From Candidatus Mesenet endosymbiont of Agriotes lineatus (GTDB taxonomy: Bacteria; Pseudomonadota; Alphaproteobacteria; Rickettsiales; Anaplasmataceae): a DNA stretch of 64,000 nucleotides. Below, piece by piece: positions 26,514-36,794 of the stretch. How positions within the stretch are numbered: the first letter of the stretch is position 1; each line of letters begins with the position of its first letter. The notes under the pieces are model-generated. The model made no database searches. It was not told the DNA's origin and saw only the letters and a program-made list of their open reading frames with translations. Both the position numbers and the translations under genes were made by a program. The DNA lies in NCBI RefSeq assembly GCF_964019585.1, contig NZ_OZ026454.1:496001-560000 (forward strand). The letters are read 5' to 3'.

Positions 26514-28822
26514 TAATAAACCTCTTCTACTATATCAAAAAGGGCGCCACGTGCTTGTTCTCTTATTCTTCTTATAACTTCATCAGCAAGACTACAAGTA
26601 TCTTGATTAGGCTCTGCTTTAATACTGATATTATAATTATTAGTAATATGTTGAGTTTTATTGAAGGTTTTCTCTTCCTTATTTTCAAATTTACTCTTGA
26701 TAAACTCTTTAAATATCTTGTCAGTATCGTCTTTAGAGTTACTCTCAGCAAACTTTTTCTCTTCAATAACGCTATTTACCTTAAAATTCTTAAGAGTATT
26801 ATTTTTAGAAAACTCTTTTGATGTGCTGCTACTTAAAGGGGAATATACACTCTTTAAAATAGTGTTTTGAGCAGACTTCTTCTTAAATAGTGAAACAGTA
26901 TTCTTAAGTGGAGAAATAGCAGTATTGCTTATCCAAGCAAAAGCCTCACCAATGGGTTTTATAATTGATTTAATATACTCCCAAAAACTAGCAAAGAAAC
27001 TTTTCACCTTTTCCCAATTGCTAATTATAAGAGCTGCACCAGTTACAAGTCCTGCAACTGCTATACCTATAGGATTACTGATCACAGCTAGTGCTATGGT
27101 TTTTAGTCCTAAAACTACTGCTGGAAATACCGATGAAGCTAATTTAGTAAATGCTAGAGTAAGCGGTCCATGCATAATAGCTACTAGTGCTAAAGCTCCA
27201 CCTTTAATAAAAGTGAGGGCATAACCTAGTCCTACTGCTGCTATTTTAAAACCAATCAGAGCAGTAGTAACTCCCACCACTGCTGTAGTTATTTTGGGAT
27301 ATCTCTCTGCAAATTGAGCTATGCTGGTAGATATAGCTTTTAAAGCTCCAGTGATTGTATTTAAAGTAGGGAGCATAACTGCACCTAAATTCATACCAAC
27401 TTCAGCCATTGAATTTTTAAGCAATTGTAGATTATTGGCTGTAGTACTTGCACGATTATCAAACTCTTTCTGCATAGAATTTTCATAATCTCTTTCTTGA
27501 GCAACCAGCTCTATAGCTTTTTTATACTTATCTAAACTACCAACTAGCAGGGCAATATCATCTTGATACTCAAGGCCAAAGAGCTTGTATAAGATTTTAG
27601 AACGTTCCTGGCTATCTATTTTCTCTAGTGCTGCAAGAAATTTCATCAGTGCTCCTTGGGCATTAGATTTGATGGCTTCTTCAAGCTCTTCTACGCTTAA
27701 CTCCATTTCCTCTAATGTCTCTTGGAACTCACTACTTTGCTCTCCTGCAGTTTGGAGTTTACTGAGCATAGCATTTATTGCTGTTGCCGCTTTAGCTGGT
27801 TGTTTACCTAAACTAATAAAGCTATTAGCTAAACTGCTTGCTTGAGTAACGTCCAAGCCAAACTGTTTTGCTGTACCACCAATTATATTTAAAGTTGCCA
27901 CCATTTCTCTGGCTTTGGCTGCAGTATTATCAGATAAATGGTTTATTACATCACCAACTTTACCCATTTTATCAATGCCAATATTATAAACATTGGAGAG
28001 TTTAGCAATGGCATCACCCGCTTCTTCTGCCGTCATATCAAATGCGGTAGCCATTTTAGCTACTGTATCTGTAAATTTAGTGAGATCTTCTTTTGCAATA
28101 CCAAGCTGACCACCACTAGCAGCGATTTGGGCAAGTTCTGCTGCTGATAAAGGTATAGTACGTGACATTTCTTTTAGCTTATTAGCAAAATCGGTAGCTT
28201 CGCTTGTATTAGGAGTAAATTCTACCACCTTCTTAACATCAGCCATAGCAGATTCAAAATCAATAGCAACTTTTAGTGGTGCTGCAAGTGTTACCCCTAA
28301 TGCTATGGCATCTACCATTTGAGATCTAAGGTTTGCTCTCTGTGCTAAAACCTCTTGCTGTTTTTTTATAACTGAACCAAGTGCATGATAACGGCTTTTT
28401 AGCTTTTCAGCTGATGCTCCGAGTTTAAGTTGACTACGAACCAGAGACTCTATATTCTGGCCACTTTTTCTTATTTCTAGATTTAATTGGTAGAGGGCTT
28501 CTCTTTTGTGCAAATAAGCTGCTTTTGCCTTAGATGTCGATAACTTAATCTTATTAAATTCTGTTTGCAGAGCTTTACTTGGTTTTTCGGTTAGTTTTAT
28601 CTGTTTAGCTAAGGATTTTACTTGTCCTTCTAAATCTTTCCAGGATTTTTTGGCAGTCAATGAGTCACGAGTTAATTGCTTAAACTTAGATACTGATTGC
28701 ATTGATAAGTCAAGTTGCCTGATTGTACTGCCAAGACGAGAAAGCTGAGCTGTACTTCCAGTCATAGTACTACTAAAGCTACCATCCAGTACTGCGCCGA
28801 TTTTTATTGAAAGTGTTGACAT
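26513..28822 (-). CDS. T: Phage tail tape measure protein
   Basis: 769 residues. The N-terminal third is helical and charged, and a TP901-type core lies at about 190-420 (SAMADVKKVVEF, PLSAAELAQIAASGGQLGI, AATAINAMLSKLQTAGEQSSEF). Hydrophobic segments at about 510-600 (for example ITTAVVGVTTALIGFKIAAV) fit the membrane-active part of tape measures. The last 150 residues are low-complexity, then end with CSLADEVIRRIREQ. Length sets tail length: 769 residues predict a tail of roughly 115 nm at the usual 1.5 angstrom per residue (family rule, not measured). Intact, unlike several neighbours. Its first bases overlap the end of the E' frame. Confidence 0.92.
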   Translation of the reverse strand: MSTLSIKIGAVLDGSFSSTMTGSTAQLSRLGSTIRQLDLSMQSVSKFKQLTRDSLTAKKSWKDLEGQVKSLAKQIKLTEKPSKALQTEFNKIKLSTSKAKAAYLHKREALYQLNLEIRKSGQNIESLVRSQLKLGASAEKLKSRYHALGSVIKKQQEVLAQRANLRSQMVDAIALGVTLAAPLKVAIDFESAMADVKKVVEFTPNTSEATDFANKLKEMSRTIPLSAAELAQIAASGGQLGIAKEDLTKFTDTVAKMATAFDMTAEEAGDAIAKLSNVYNIGIDKMGKVGDVINHLSDNTAAKAREMVATLNIIGGTAKQFGLDVTQASSLANSFISLGKQPAKAATAINAMLSKLQTAGEQSSEFQETLEEMELSVEELEEAIKSNAQGALMKFLAALEKIDSQERSKILYKLFGLEYQDDIALLVGSLDKYKKAIELVAQERDYENSMQKEFDNRASTTANNLQLLKNSMAEVGMNLGAVMLPTLNTITGALKAISTSIAQFAERYPKITTAVVGVTTALIGFKIAAVGLGYALTFIKGGALALVAIMHGPLTLAFTKLASSVFPAVVLGLKTIALAVISNPIGIAVAGLVTGAALIISNWEKVKSFFASFWEYIKSIIKPIGEAFAWISNTAISPLKNTVSLFKKKSAQNTILKSVYSPLSSSTSKEFSKNNTLKNFKVNSVIEEKKFAESNSKDDTDKIFKEFIKSKFENKEEKTFNKTQHITNNYNISIKAEPNQDTCSLADEVIRRIREQARGALFDIVEEVY

Positions 28823-29183
28823 TTAATTTCCCTTGCTACTTTAAACCAAAGAATGAATTCTTCTATTTCCATATCTAGAAATTGCTCAATCCCGCCACCT
28901 ATAACAGAACTAAGCAATAGTACATTTAACCTTAAGTCCTTTGTGACGGAAAAAAACCTTTTAACACTTCCTGTACCTTAACGTAATCAGTAATATCTAA
29001 CTCTTCTATGGCTTCCCTGGTAACAGAAGCAAGGTTAGCAGTTAAAGCCACTTCTCTTGCCAAATCACTACCATCAAGACGATCTATAGCTAAGTAATCC
29101 CGCACTTTTGGCCGTCTAAGAGTAAGCTCAGAAATAACAGAGCCATTGGCAGTAATAGGTTCATTAAGTAATATTGTATTCAT
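28804..29183 (-). CDS. E: Tail assembly chaperones gpE and gpE+E' made by -1 frameshift
   Basis: The zero frame from 29183 encodes the 83-residue gpE-like protein (NTILLNEPITANGSVISELT...) and stops at 28932. Close to its end, T_TTT_TTT (28956-28950) lies in the correct phase: zero-frame codons GGT TTT TTT. A slip of one base back gives TTT TTT TCC and opens a frame (TKDLRLNVLL ... GIEQFLDMEIEEFILWFKVA) that runs to 28804, overlapping the tape measure start by 19 bases. P2 makes E and E+E' in the same place by the same mechanism. The length of the extension (about 42 codons) fits. The frame use is inferred from the sequence and the P2 precedent. Confidence 0.85.
28950..28956 (-). promoter_or_regulatory. 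-1 ribosomal frameshift slippery heptamer
   Basis: Seven A on the plus strand are seven T on the coding strand, phased T_TTT_TTT, 15 bases before the gpE stop. Permits simultaneous P- and A-site slippage and gives the gpE+E' fusion. I did not find a definite downstream hairpin. Confidence 0.75.
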
Positions 29184-29219
29184 ATTATCTCCTGTAATTA
29201 AATTAATGTTTTAGTATAT

Positions 29220-29719
29220 TTACAGCCCTAAAGCCGTTTGCAGTAGAGTCATCTGATCGACACCGTTGATCTTACGCATCATATTCTCAGCATCGATTTC
29301 AATGAGTTCTTTGCCTCCTATGGTAAGTTTGTAATAGTGAGCATTGACCATACATTTAAGAGTTCTCCAGGTTTCCAATTACCAAAATCAAGTTCTCTAA
29401 AGGTACCTCGTAAATTGATCACCACTGCTTCAATATTATTATTACCACTTCCTTGGAGTCCTCCCCTTAAGGTTAAAGGTACTGAATTGCCATCTGTTAA
29501 ACCAAAAAGTCTAAAAAGCTCAGTGTCATACTCAGCAAAAGTAAGCTCAGCTTCAAGCTTTTCCATCCCCATATCAATACTTACTGGGATATCCATCCCT
29601 CCAGCTCTATATTCTTCAGTTTTGATAGTAAGTTTAGGTAAAGTGAGCTCATCAATGCGACCAGCATAACCTCGACCATCAACAAAGACATTAAAGTTTT
29701 TTAAAATTTTCGGTAACAT
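29220..29719 (-). pseudogene. FII: Major tail tube protein FII, frameshifted
   Basis: The frame from 29719 gives 120 residues of P2 FII-like tube protein (LPKILKNFNVFVDGRGYAG, DIPVSIDMGMEKLEAE). At about 29345 the frame is lost after KPGELL. The second frame continues CMVNAHYYKLTIGGKELIEI and KINGVDQMTLLQTALGL to the stop at 29220. One indel restores about 166 residues, the usual size. Without the C-terminal strands the tube subunit would not polymerise, so either this is a defect or an assembly error. Confidence 0.85.
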
Positions 29720-29743
29720 AAAATTTATCCCCCTATTTAAATT

Positions 29744-30918
29744 TTAAAATATCTCTTTTATATTGCTATCAGCTAAGTACGAACGGAACGTTATCTGCTC
29801 AGCTGGATAAGATGGAGTAAACTTAAAATCAAAGTAAACCCTGCCACTTGTAATGTTTGCAGGAGTATTAAGCTCTGGTGAAGGATAACACTTACCAGCA
29901 AGAATTGCTCCTTGTGCCTTTAAATGTGCTAAATAAGAGTTCACACTTTCAATAACATCATCAATGTAGGTTTTACTAATGTTACGATCAACTGCCCAAA
30001 GATGAGCACGCAGAACACTATCATTGATTAAATCCGCTGTTCGTCTTACCGATAAAAATGCCCATTTAGGATCAGAGGAGCAGGTTCTGTTTCCCCATAA
30101 TCTATAGCCGTTTTGGTGAATAATGGTTGCAACTTCATTCTCATTTAAGTAATTAGCTCGAGAGTTTAAATCACCTAAAGTAAAATCTATAGCTCGACTC
30201 GTGCCAAAAGTACCATTTATCTCTTGATTTGAAGGTAAAACCCAAGTTCATTGTTAACTTTAGCAATAAGTCCAGCAACAAATGGGCTTGTAGGTAAAAT
30301 TTCTTCTTTACTATCAATAAAAACTTTAACCCAAGGATCAACTGCATAAACTCTGCTACTGCCAATACTTTTGCGATATTTAACTGCCTCTTCATCATTA
30401 GTATTGGGGCCGTCAGCAACTATAATTGCTCTTAGCTTCTCAGCTATGGGGATTAGAGCACTAATTACTGGATTTTTAGGTTTTTCAGTATTTGACTCTG
30501 TTTTAGATAACTGCTGAGTAAAATGAGGAGCAACCAGTATTCTTGGAGTCACATGTTTCACTACTTAAGAAAGCTTCTATACCTTGATATTCTCCGGTTT
30601 TTTTATCTATTCCTCCGATAATATTTTTAAGTGTTTCGCCATCTTTTAAAAGAGGATCACTATTTTTACCCTCCTCAACCCTAATAACTACTACCGTTGC
30701 TCCAATTTGTGCAAAGATTGCATTGATAGCTGCAGGAAGAGTACCCTTCTTACCAAGTTTAGCTGCTTCTTTTAAGCTTCCTGCAATCAGTGATGGTTTG
30801 TTCAATGGAAATACATTACTATCGCTGTCTGGAGCAGTACCAATAACGCCAATTACTGCTGATTTATTGGTACCTTGGACCTGAGGTTATCTCAACAACC
30901 CATGGAAGAATTGGTCAT
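29744..30918 (-). pseudogene. FI: Tail sheath protein FI, multiply frameshifted
   Basis: Start MNDQFFHG at 30918, then at least four frame changes: two in the first 40 codons (before SAVIGVIGTAPDS), one near 30540 and one near 30235. The pieces in order are all from a contractile tail sheath: IGTAPDSDSNVFPLNKP, GTLPAAINAIFAQIGA, RILVAPHFTQQLS, VKVFIDSKEEILPTSPFVAG, RTADLINDSVLRAHLWAVDRN, and a C terminus SYPAEQITFRSYLADSNI. A restored protein would be about 390 residues. Several independent lesions in one gene make true decay more likely here than a single read error. Confidence 0.85.
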
Positions 30919-30938
30919 TCATATATATTTATCCTTTT

Positions 30939-31505
30939 TTAAGAAGCTTGAGTTTCTTTAATAAAATCATTGAGAATGTTTTGTAGCTCCTGGTCAGTTT
31001 TAGCTTCTTTAATTTTTTTCTTGGCTAAGCTTTCAAGCTCTTCACATTTTATTATGGCCTTTATCGCTTGGTTTACCCTTTCTTGAATCAGCTTGGCCAT
31101 CTCAACTATCGATATGTCACGTACTTTAGCTAAAGGTGCAATAATTTCTGTATCTTGATTATTTAAAGGTTGCTTTGTTTCCTCTGCCTTGAGAATATTT
31201 CCTGCAGCTTGAGCTTGAATATCATATGATTTGGCTTTGTGATGAGAATAACCCACATATGGCCCAGTATAATTATGGAAGTAAATATTAAGACTTGTAA
31301 GTGCTGCAGATTTAGCATTCTGTAATAATTCTAGTTTTATATCCTCATCGCTACACTGTGCAATCTCTCCACCTTCCGTTAAACAATAGCTTTTTTGCCA
31401 ACTAAAATCTCTTGGAGCCTCATGCCATCCCTCATCTTCTGGTTTACTTTCAAGGGTAGTGGTTTCAACTTGTTTATTATTTACAAAACGAATATAAATA
31501 GGCAT
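30939..31505 (-). CDS. Tail fibre assembly-like protein
   Basis: 188 residues. The N-terminal 55 residues (MPIYIRFVNNKQVETTTLES ... WHEAPRDFSW) resemble phage proteins that begin with a short beta domain and a WxEAP motif, common in tail fibre assembly chaperones. The C-terminal part is helical and rich in K/E. It lies between the sheath gene and the fibre-like gene on the same strand. Assignment to assembly rather than to structure is uncertain. Confidence 0.55.
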   Translation of the reverse strand: MPIYIRFVNNKQVETTTLESKPEDEGWHEAPRDFSWQKSYCLTEGGEIAQCSDEDIKLELLQNAKSAALTSLNIYFHNYTGPYVGYSHHKAKSYDIQAQAAGNILKAEETKQPLNNQDTEIIAPLAKVRDISIVEMAKLIQERVNQAIKAIIKCEELESLAKKKIKEAKTDQELQNILNDFIKETQAS

Positions 31506-31594
31506 TTTCTAGCTCCAAATCTGATAAACATATTCTAATCCTGGGCACTGCAAAGCCCGAAGTGTTCTCTCCCTGTCAATCTCAAGCCCAGTGG

Positions 31595-32638
31595 TTAAAA
31601 AGCTGCTACATAAATACCAAAGTACATAAATTGGGCGTAATAACTGCTAGTATTAGTGTAGTAATACGGTGAGGTATAAAGCACAATTGCTACTGTTTTC
31701 TCCGCCGGAATAACTATAGTAGCCGAGCTTGATAATTCCGTACTTGTGCTATTATGCTTTTGCACATTTTTCCAGGTCACTGTTGAAGTCTTTTCTTTAT
31801 TAGGATTGATTGCATCTGGGGTACCAACAAATACTCCGGCACCCTCATAACCAGAACTCCATCCTGATGAACCAGTAAAATTTAATGTTCGAGTTATATC
31901 TTCTTTACTGGTGTTCTTAACAAAGATTACTCCCAGTAATGCATATGGATATTGATACACGTTTGTACTTACAGCGTAACGCAAATACATCTCCTTATAA
32001 AGAAATGTACCATTTGTCCCTTGAAGAAAATAAAGCTGTGGCGGCTTATAAAAACTACAATATCTAGTACTTTCCTTATGAGCCCCAGCAAGAAAAGCAA
32101 GCATGTAATTAGCACCGGTTGTACTACTGTACCATTGGCCAAGTTCACTAGAGAAGTTACTTGATCCCCAATTATCATTATATCTATTTAATATTCCAAA
32201 TAATAAAGGTACTGATCCAGGTGCAATCATACTACGGCTTTTTATCTCCTTGCTTAAATCATCAACTGCCCCCTTAATTTGATCTAGATTCCCACTACTA
32301 TCAATTGCGGCAATATTTGCATCTTTTCTCGTATCAAGTAATGATAAGCTTTCTATACTTTTATCATCGATGTTTTTTAATGATTGTTTTTCCAGCTGAG
32401 AAATAGCAGTTAAAGCCTTATCTTTAGTGGTGTCTAATTTATTTAAATGACTCGTTGCACTATCTAGAAGTTCTTTTAATTTCTCATCAGTTATATTTAC
32501 AATATCAAAAACTGTGCTCTGTCCCGCTATAGATTCTAACGCTTTAGCTAAATAGGCTATCTTATCAGGGGTAGCATCTATTGACAATTCCTTAAGTCTT
32601 TGCTGCAGAGCATTAACTACTTCTTTGACGATGGTCAT
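31595..32638 (-). CDS. Tail fibre-like protein with N-terminal helices and beta-rich head
   Basis: 347 residues. The first 140 are helical heptad-like (LKELLDSATSHLNKLDTTKD, ALTAISQLEKQSLKNI), a likely trimeric stalk. The rest is rich in S, T, Y, G and N with aromatic repeats (YYYTNTSSYYAQFMYFG), typical of a receptor-binding tip. The stop at 31595 is followed by an open alternative frame (TTGLEIDRERTLRALQCPG) that runs to 3 bases before the next ATG, so the natural C terminus may be longer and cut by an indel near 31600. Host-range role is inference. Confidence 0.6.
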   Translation of the reverse strand: MTIVKEVVNALQQRLKELSIDATPDKIAYLAKALESIAGQSTVFDIVNITDEKLKELLDSATSHLNKLDTTKDKALTAISQLEKQSLKNIDDKSIESLSLLDTRKDANIAAIDSSGNLDQIKGAVDDLSKEIKSRSMIAPGSVPLLFGILNRYNDNWGSSNFSSELGQWYSSTTGANYMLAFLAGAHKESTRYCSFYKPPQLYFLQGTNGTFLYKEMYLRYAVSTNVYQYPYALLGVIFVKNTSKEDITRTLNFTGSSGWSSGYEGAGVFVGTPDAINPNKEKTSTVTWKNVQKHNSTSTELSSSATIVIPAEKTVAIVLYTSPYYYTNTSSYYAQFMYFGIYVAAF

Positions 32639-32639
32639 T

Positions 32640-32834
32640 TTATTTCCATAAATTTAAAAAAGTTTCAAAACTAAAACGGATAAAAGCATCTTTGAGATTT
32701 AAGTGTTCACTTTCTTGTAAGCTAATATCCTTATCTATTTTCATAATGGTGTTACGGATACGAGCTACGTCCTCAGCAGCAATATTATCCGGGTGCGGTA
32801 ATAAGTATCCACGCTCTGTTTTATCATCTTGCAT
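32640..32834 (-). CDS. Small conserved tail-region protein
   Basis: 64 residues, acidic at the N terminus (MQDDKTERGYLLPHPDN), helical, no known domain. Starts 1 base after the stop of the DUF4815 gene and ends 1 base before the fibre gene, so it is translated in series with both. The name PHPDN region recalls short proteins that precede fibre genes in WO-like phages. Function unknown. Confidence 0.6.
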   Translation of the reverse strand: MQDDKTERGYLLPHPDNIAAEDVARIRNTIMKIDKDISLQESEHLNLKDAFIRFSFETFLNLWK

Positions 32835-32835
32835 A

Positions 32836-35800
32836 CTATGTAATGACTATTCTCAAATTTCTCACTTTAGGGCGATACAGTGCTGTACCACTTAAGACTA
32901 ACTTCATTCTGGTACTACTTGCATTAAAATTTATCAGCACATGAGTTCTCTCTACCTGAGATTCACCTATTGGCTTGCCAGCAGTTAAATCAATCAATTG
33001 CCACTCTCCCTCAGCTTTTTGGAGGTAAACTTTAACATCAGCAGTGCCTGGAAGAACAGCATCATAAGTAACTGTGACCTTAGTATCTACTCCTGCAGGA
33101 ATACTTCTGGTAACATAATCTGCAGACTCTAAAAGATTACCAATGAACTCCTGGATAAAGCACCGGGCTTTTCTTCTCTGATCCTTTAATTCTACTTTTA
33201 GTTCTCCATTGAGCGCAGTATTAAAGGTAAATTGTCAGATAAATGATATTCCTCACCGTTCTCATCAGTCAACAAAACCTCAGCGTTAGTATCAAAAGCA
33301 ACTCTTTCAATATTGGCTAGAACTATTAGATCTGAAGTTTTATCTGTAGTGATCTTGCCAAGATCAATGGTGTGGGTATTCTCAGTAAACCTTGCTGCTA
33401 AAAGTCTAAAAGTTAAATCCAAGTTTTGATGGGGAGTCCAAGTACTAGCGTTACTGGAAGAAAGCAATACCCCAATTTGATAAGGTTGACTGACAACAAA
33501 GCGACCATTTACCGCATCATATTTTCCTACTTCTGCTATTTTTACTGCAGTATTAGCATCGTCAGTAAGAACAACTAAAGCATACTCTTGCCCAGCTTCA
33601 CAAAACACTGGAGGCCAAATAGCACGTGTTGTACTACCATTAGTGTTAACATCATGTGGTTCAATATAACTTTCAGCAACAACAGTTTGAGATGGTATGC
33701 CAATATTAGTTTCACGAATCTGCAGGACAACCCGTTTTGTCCCATTATTTGTAAACCATAAATCTACACCAGCAATATGTCTGCTTTCATTTAAAGTAAA
33801 AGTCTGAGCCAAAGGATCAATGCGTTTAGTGGCTATGACTCTTCTTCTCTCTTCGGTAGTGATTGTTCCACGACTGGTATAAGTTGCTTCAGCGTAACTA
33901 CCTTGGTTACCAAAAAATTGTACAAGTTTTGTTCCCGCGGGAATATTACTTAGTACGGTAAATCTTCCTGTTATTTTTCCTTGGTTATCAGCTGTAAGCG
34001 GTGTAACTGCATTCATATTTTTAAGCTTCAGGTTTAATACTGATGGAATCAAATCTTAATTCTTTGAGTTCTTCATGAGGAACAAAGCCTTCAAGCTCAA
34101 AACTTTGAGTGGCCTGACGCATAAAGACAATTTGATTACTTCTACTACTTACAAGCTCTGTGCTGTTATTAACACTAAATCTACTAGTTATGGAACTGAG
34201 CCAATTAGTTTTTACTTCCGTCCAATGATCAACGCTTAAGTTAATTGTAGCTTTAGCTGGTACAGGATCAAAGGCTTGATAGGGATTAATTTTCATTTCT
34301 TTGGTTTGTAATAGTTGTTCTAATACTGGCTCAAGCTCATAGGGGAGAAGATAAGGCTTTGTTGCTTGCTTAAGATTAACTACTGTAGCAGTAATAGGTA
34401 GAGTCAGTTCTTTATTTACAATCGCTGCTGTTTGGGTAATACCTAAATCACGCATATCATCATCAAAAAAAGGATCAACAAATACCCCTTTCTTAGCAGT
34501 AGGCTCTCTTAAACTCGCATCACTACGCAAACGTTCTTCAGCAACTAGAGCATAAAGATCATTGATACTTTTTTTCATGGCCTCTAAGTCATTCATAGGT
34601 ATGGCATAAATAGCATTATTTATTACTTTAGGGCTTTCTTTTTCGTGCCATTTTTGCTGAACATAACTAAGAGCAAGTTGTCCTACTGGAGCTTGAGGAA
34701 TGGATGGTTGCCAAGGATGGGCTATGCCCTTTATTCTTCTAATTACCCCTTTGCTATCGATGGTGATTAAATCATATCTTGGCATTTTCCAGCTATAATC
34801 AACCAGGATTAAAGTTCCATCAACTGCTCCAATTACTTTACAACCTTGTTCATTTAAATCATGAGGAGAGGCATAAGTACGACAACGATAAGTGATTTGA
34901 TAGCTACTACCTGGTGCTGGTTCTTTACCTGGTAATGACCAATCAACATCTCCAGCATGGAGTTTATAGTCTACAGCATTTTCATAAACAGTCTCCCCCT
35001 GCTTTATTTGAATAATCTCAAGCACAGCTGAGTCAGGTATAGGATCTACTGCTCCTGAATATGAGCCATGAGTTATGGTGATGGTTTTTTGTACAGTAAT
35101 ATCGACTTTTTTAATTTCAGTGATGGGTGAATCATTTAAAACAAGCTCCATTACTTTTTTACTATCGGGTTGAAAAGTATGAGGTTCTGAGGCAACAGCT
35201 TTAATATCTGGATCTTCATCAAAGTAAACACGTTTGCTATGGGGTAGAAGAGTTTCATAACCATCAACATGAGCTTTACCTTCACTGATCATGAATACTT
35301 GCTGTTTCTTGCCATCTTTATTTTCTCTAGCTAAAAATATTACCTCAAGGCCATTTACCACATAAGAGCCATTAGCTTCACGATCATAGCGAGCAAGAGC
35401 TGTGGTTACTATATTTGCTTGTGGTGGGGGAGAATGCTGAATGAGAATCCCATTTTCAATATGATAAATAGGATAGAACTCCAAATTTGAGTGATGCCCT
35501 CCGCTTGATATCCCCAAACAATAGTGCTTTTTAATCTTGCTGCTCCAACTTCTTGATAATTTCTTGTACCAACTGCAGGATCACGAAGACTTATATCCTC
35601 AAGTTCTGTAACTGTTAATTCAGTATAGTAAATACCAATACGAACTGTAGTACTTAGAGGAATGATAAACTCTGCAGCTTCAACTATTCTAACTGAGCCA
35701 CGAAGATAAATTTTACCAAGCTCAAATTACCAGTCTTCTCATCAATAATGCAATTAGCTCCAGAGATAATATCGCCATCACTAAAAATAGCGTCTCTTAT

Positions 35801-35935
35801 ACCTTTAAGTTTAAAGAGAGCATAATCTTGAATCTCATTAAGTTCTGCTGATTGTAAACCTCTCCCTGCTAAGAATAGACTACGTTCATATCTTCTTTCT
35901 GGATTGAAACGATTATAATAACTATTGAGTGTCAT
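32836..35935 (-). pseudogene. Large DUF4815-type phage tail protein, frameshifted
   Basis: A gene of about 1030 codons is broken into five frames. Start at 35935 (MTLNSYYNRFNPERRYERSL ... GRGLQSAELNEIQDYAL), a family signature for DUF4815 tail/baseplate-associated proteins. Frame changes near 35700, 35510, 34035 and 33230. The stretch 35518-35683 carries coding sequence in an alternative frame (RIVEAAEFIIPLSTTVRIGI), as does 32840-33197 (DVKVYLQKAEGEWQLIDLT, ending TALYRPKVRNLRIVIT). Largest piece: 34021-35517 (498 codons). Probably connects baseplate and fibres. Four lesions make this copy non-functional as written. Confidence 0.8.
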
Positions 35936-35949
35936 AAAACTAAAAGAGT

Positions 35950-36639
35950 TTAAAAAGTAACTACAAAGGAAAAGGTCTCACGAGTAGCAGCAGTTCTAAT
36001 AAGCGGCACGGTGTGTTCAAGTACCAACAAAATTCCAGAATCAATAATATCTTGCGGTTCAAAATATCTTTGCCCAGGAGGTAATACCTCTTTCACTTTG
36101 GTGCCAACCATAACTCCAAGTTCCCGTATCACTTGATCCCAAGCATCAGTAAAATCGAAAGTAAATTTAAGATATAAGCTACCTGTTGGCAGAGAAGAAG
36201 GCTTAAATCTCCCAGTAGGAGTAATTAGTTCTCCCTCATCATCACCGCTACAAAAGATAACTTCATCAGCCGTACGTCTACCCACCTCATTTATCAACTT
36301 TGTAGAATTGATTGGCTCTGCTTTTGTGCTTTGCGTGTATTCTAAAGTTACAGTATCATCCTCATCATTTAAAATGGAACTACTTTCTCCACGTTTTATT
36401 ATACCAGTACTGCTATCAACTATATAATCCACACTTGGTTTATAGATTACTTCTCCTTTGAAAACCTTAACATCTTTAACTGGGTAATGGTCAAGCTTGA
36501 TTTCACCCTTTAAAAAAGTTTTCTCGACTTTATGGTTACTTTCCCAAGAAGCATCACCTGTGCCCCAGGCAAGATGTATGGGTTGTTCTTTTATACTTAA
36601 TGCTATTGCTGCTCGACCTGACTCAGTGAGGATTGACAT
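35950..36639 (-). CDS. Phage tail protein, fibre or collar type
   Basis: 229 residues, beta-rich, starting MSILTESGRAAIALSIKEQP and including HLAWGTGDASWE, a pattern seen in WO-like tail proteins that sit upstream of the DUF4815 gene. The C-terminal half has QVIRELGVMVGTKV and ends in a strand RETFSFVVTF. No catalytic motif. First gene of the minus-strand tail block, so its upstream region (36640-36794) should hold the block's promoter and is shared with the divergent two-gene unit. Confidence 0.65.
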   Translation of the reverse strand: MSILTESGRAAIALSIKEQPIHLAWGTGDASWESNHKVEKTFLKGEIKLDHYPVKDVKVFKGEVIYKPSVDYIVDSSTGIIKRGESSSILNDEDDTVTLEYTQSTKAEPINSTKLINEVGRRTADEVIFCSGDDEGELITPTGRFKPSSLPTGSLYLKFTFDFTDAWDQVIRELGVMVGTKVKEVLPPGQRYFEPQDIIDSGILLVLEHTVPLIRTAATRETFSFVVTF

Positions 36640-36740
36640 TTATTGGATTTAAAAGCCTTACATATATTATATACAAGATTTGGAGAAATTTTGTCCAAAA
36701 ATCTTCATTTAATTTAGTTAAATTTAACTTTTATTGCAAC

Positions 36741-36768
36741 TTGACTCACTTATCATGCTAAATATAAT
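36741..36768 (+). promoter_or_regulatory. Sigma70-type promoter for the two-gene unit
   Basis: TTGACT at 36741-36746, 16-base spacer, perfect TATAAT at 36763-36768, 26 bases before the start codon at 36795. AAGAGG just before the ATG serves as ribosome binding site, with a tight 2-base spacing. Confidence 0.65.
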
Positions 36769-36794
36769 ATACTCTATTCTACTTTGAAGAGGTA

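Noticed and set aside
26417-27845. Plus-strand open frames of 60-130 codons across U and the tape measure gene
   Set aside because: Low-complexity shadows of minus-strand coding sequence; hydrophobic composition comes from the antisense of K/E-rich codons.
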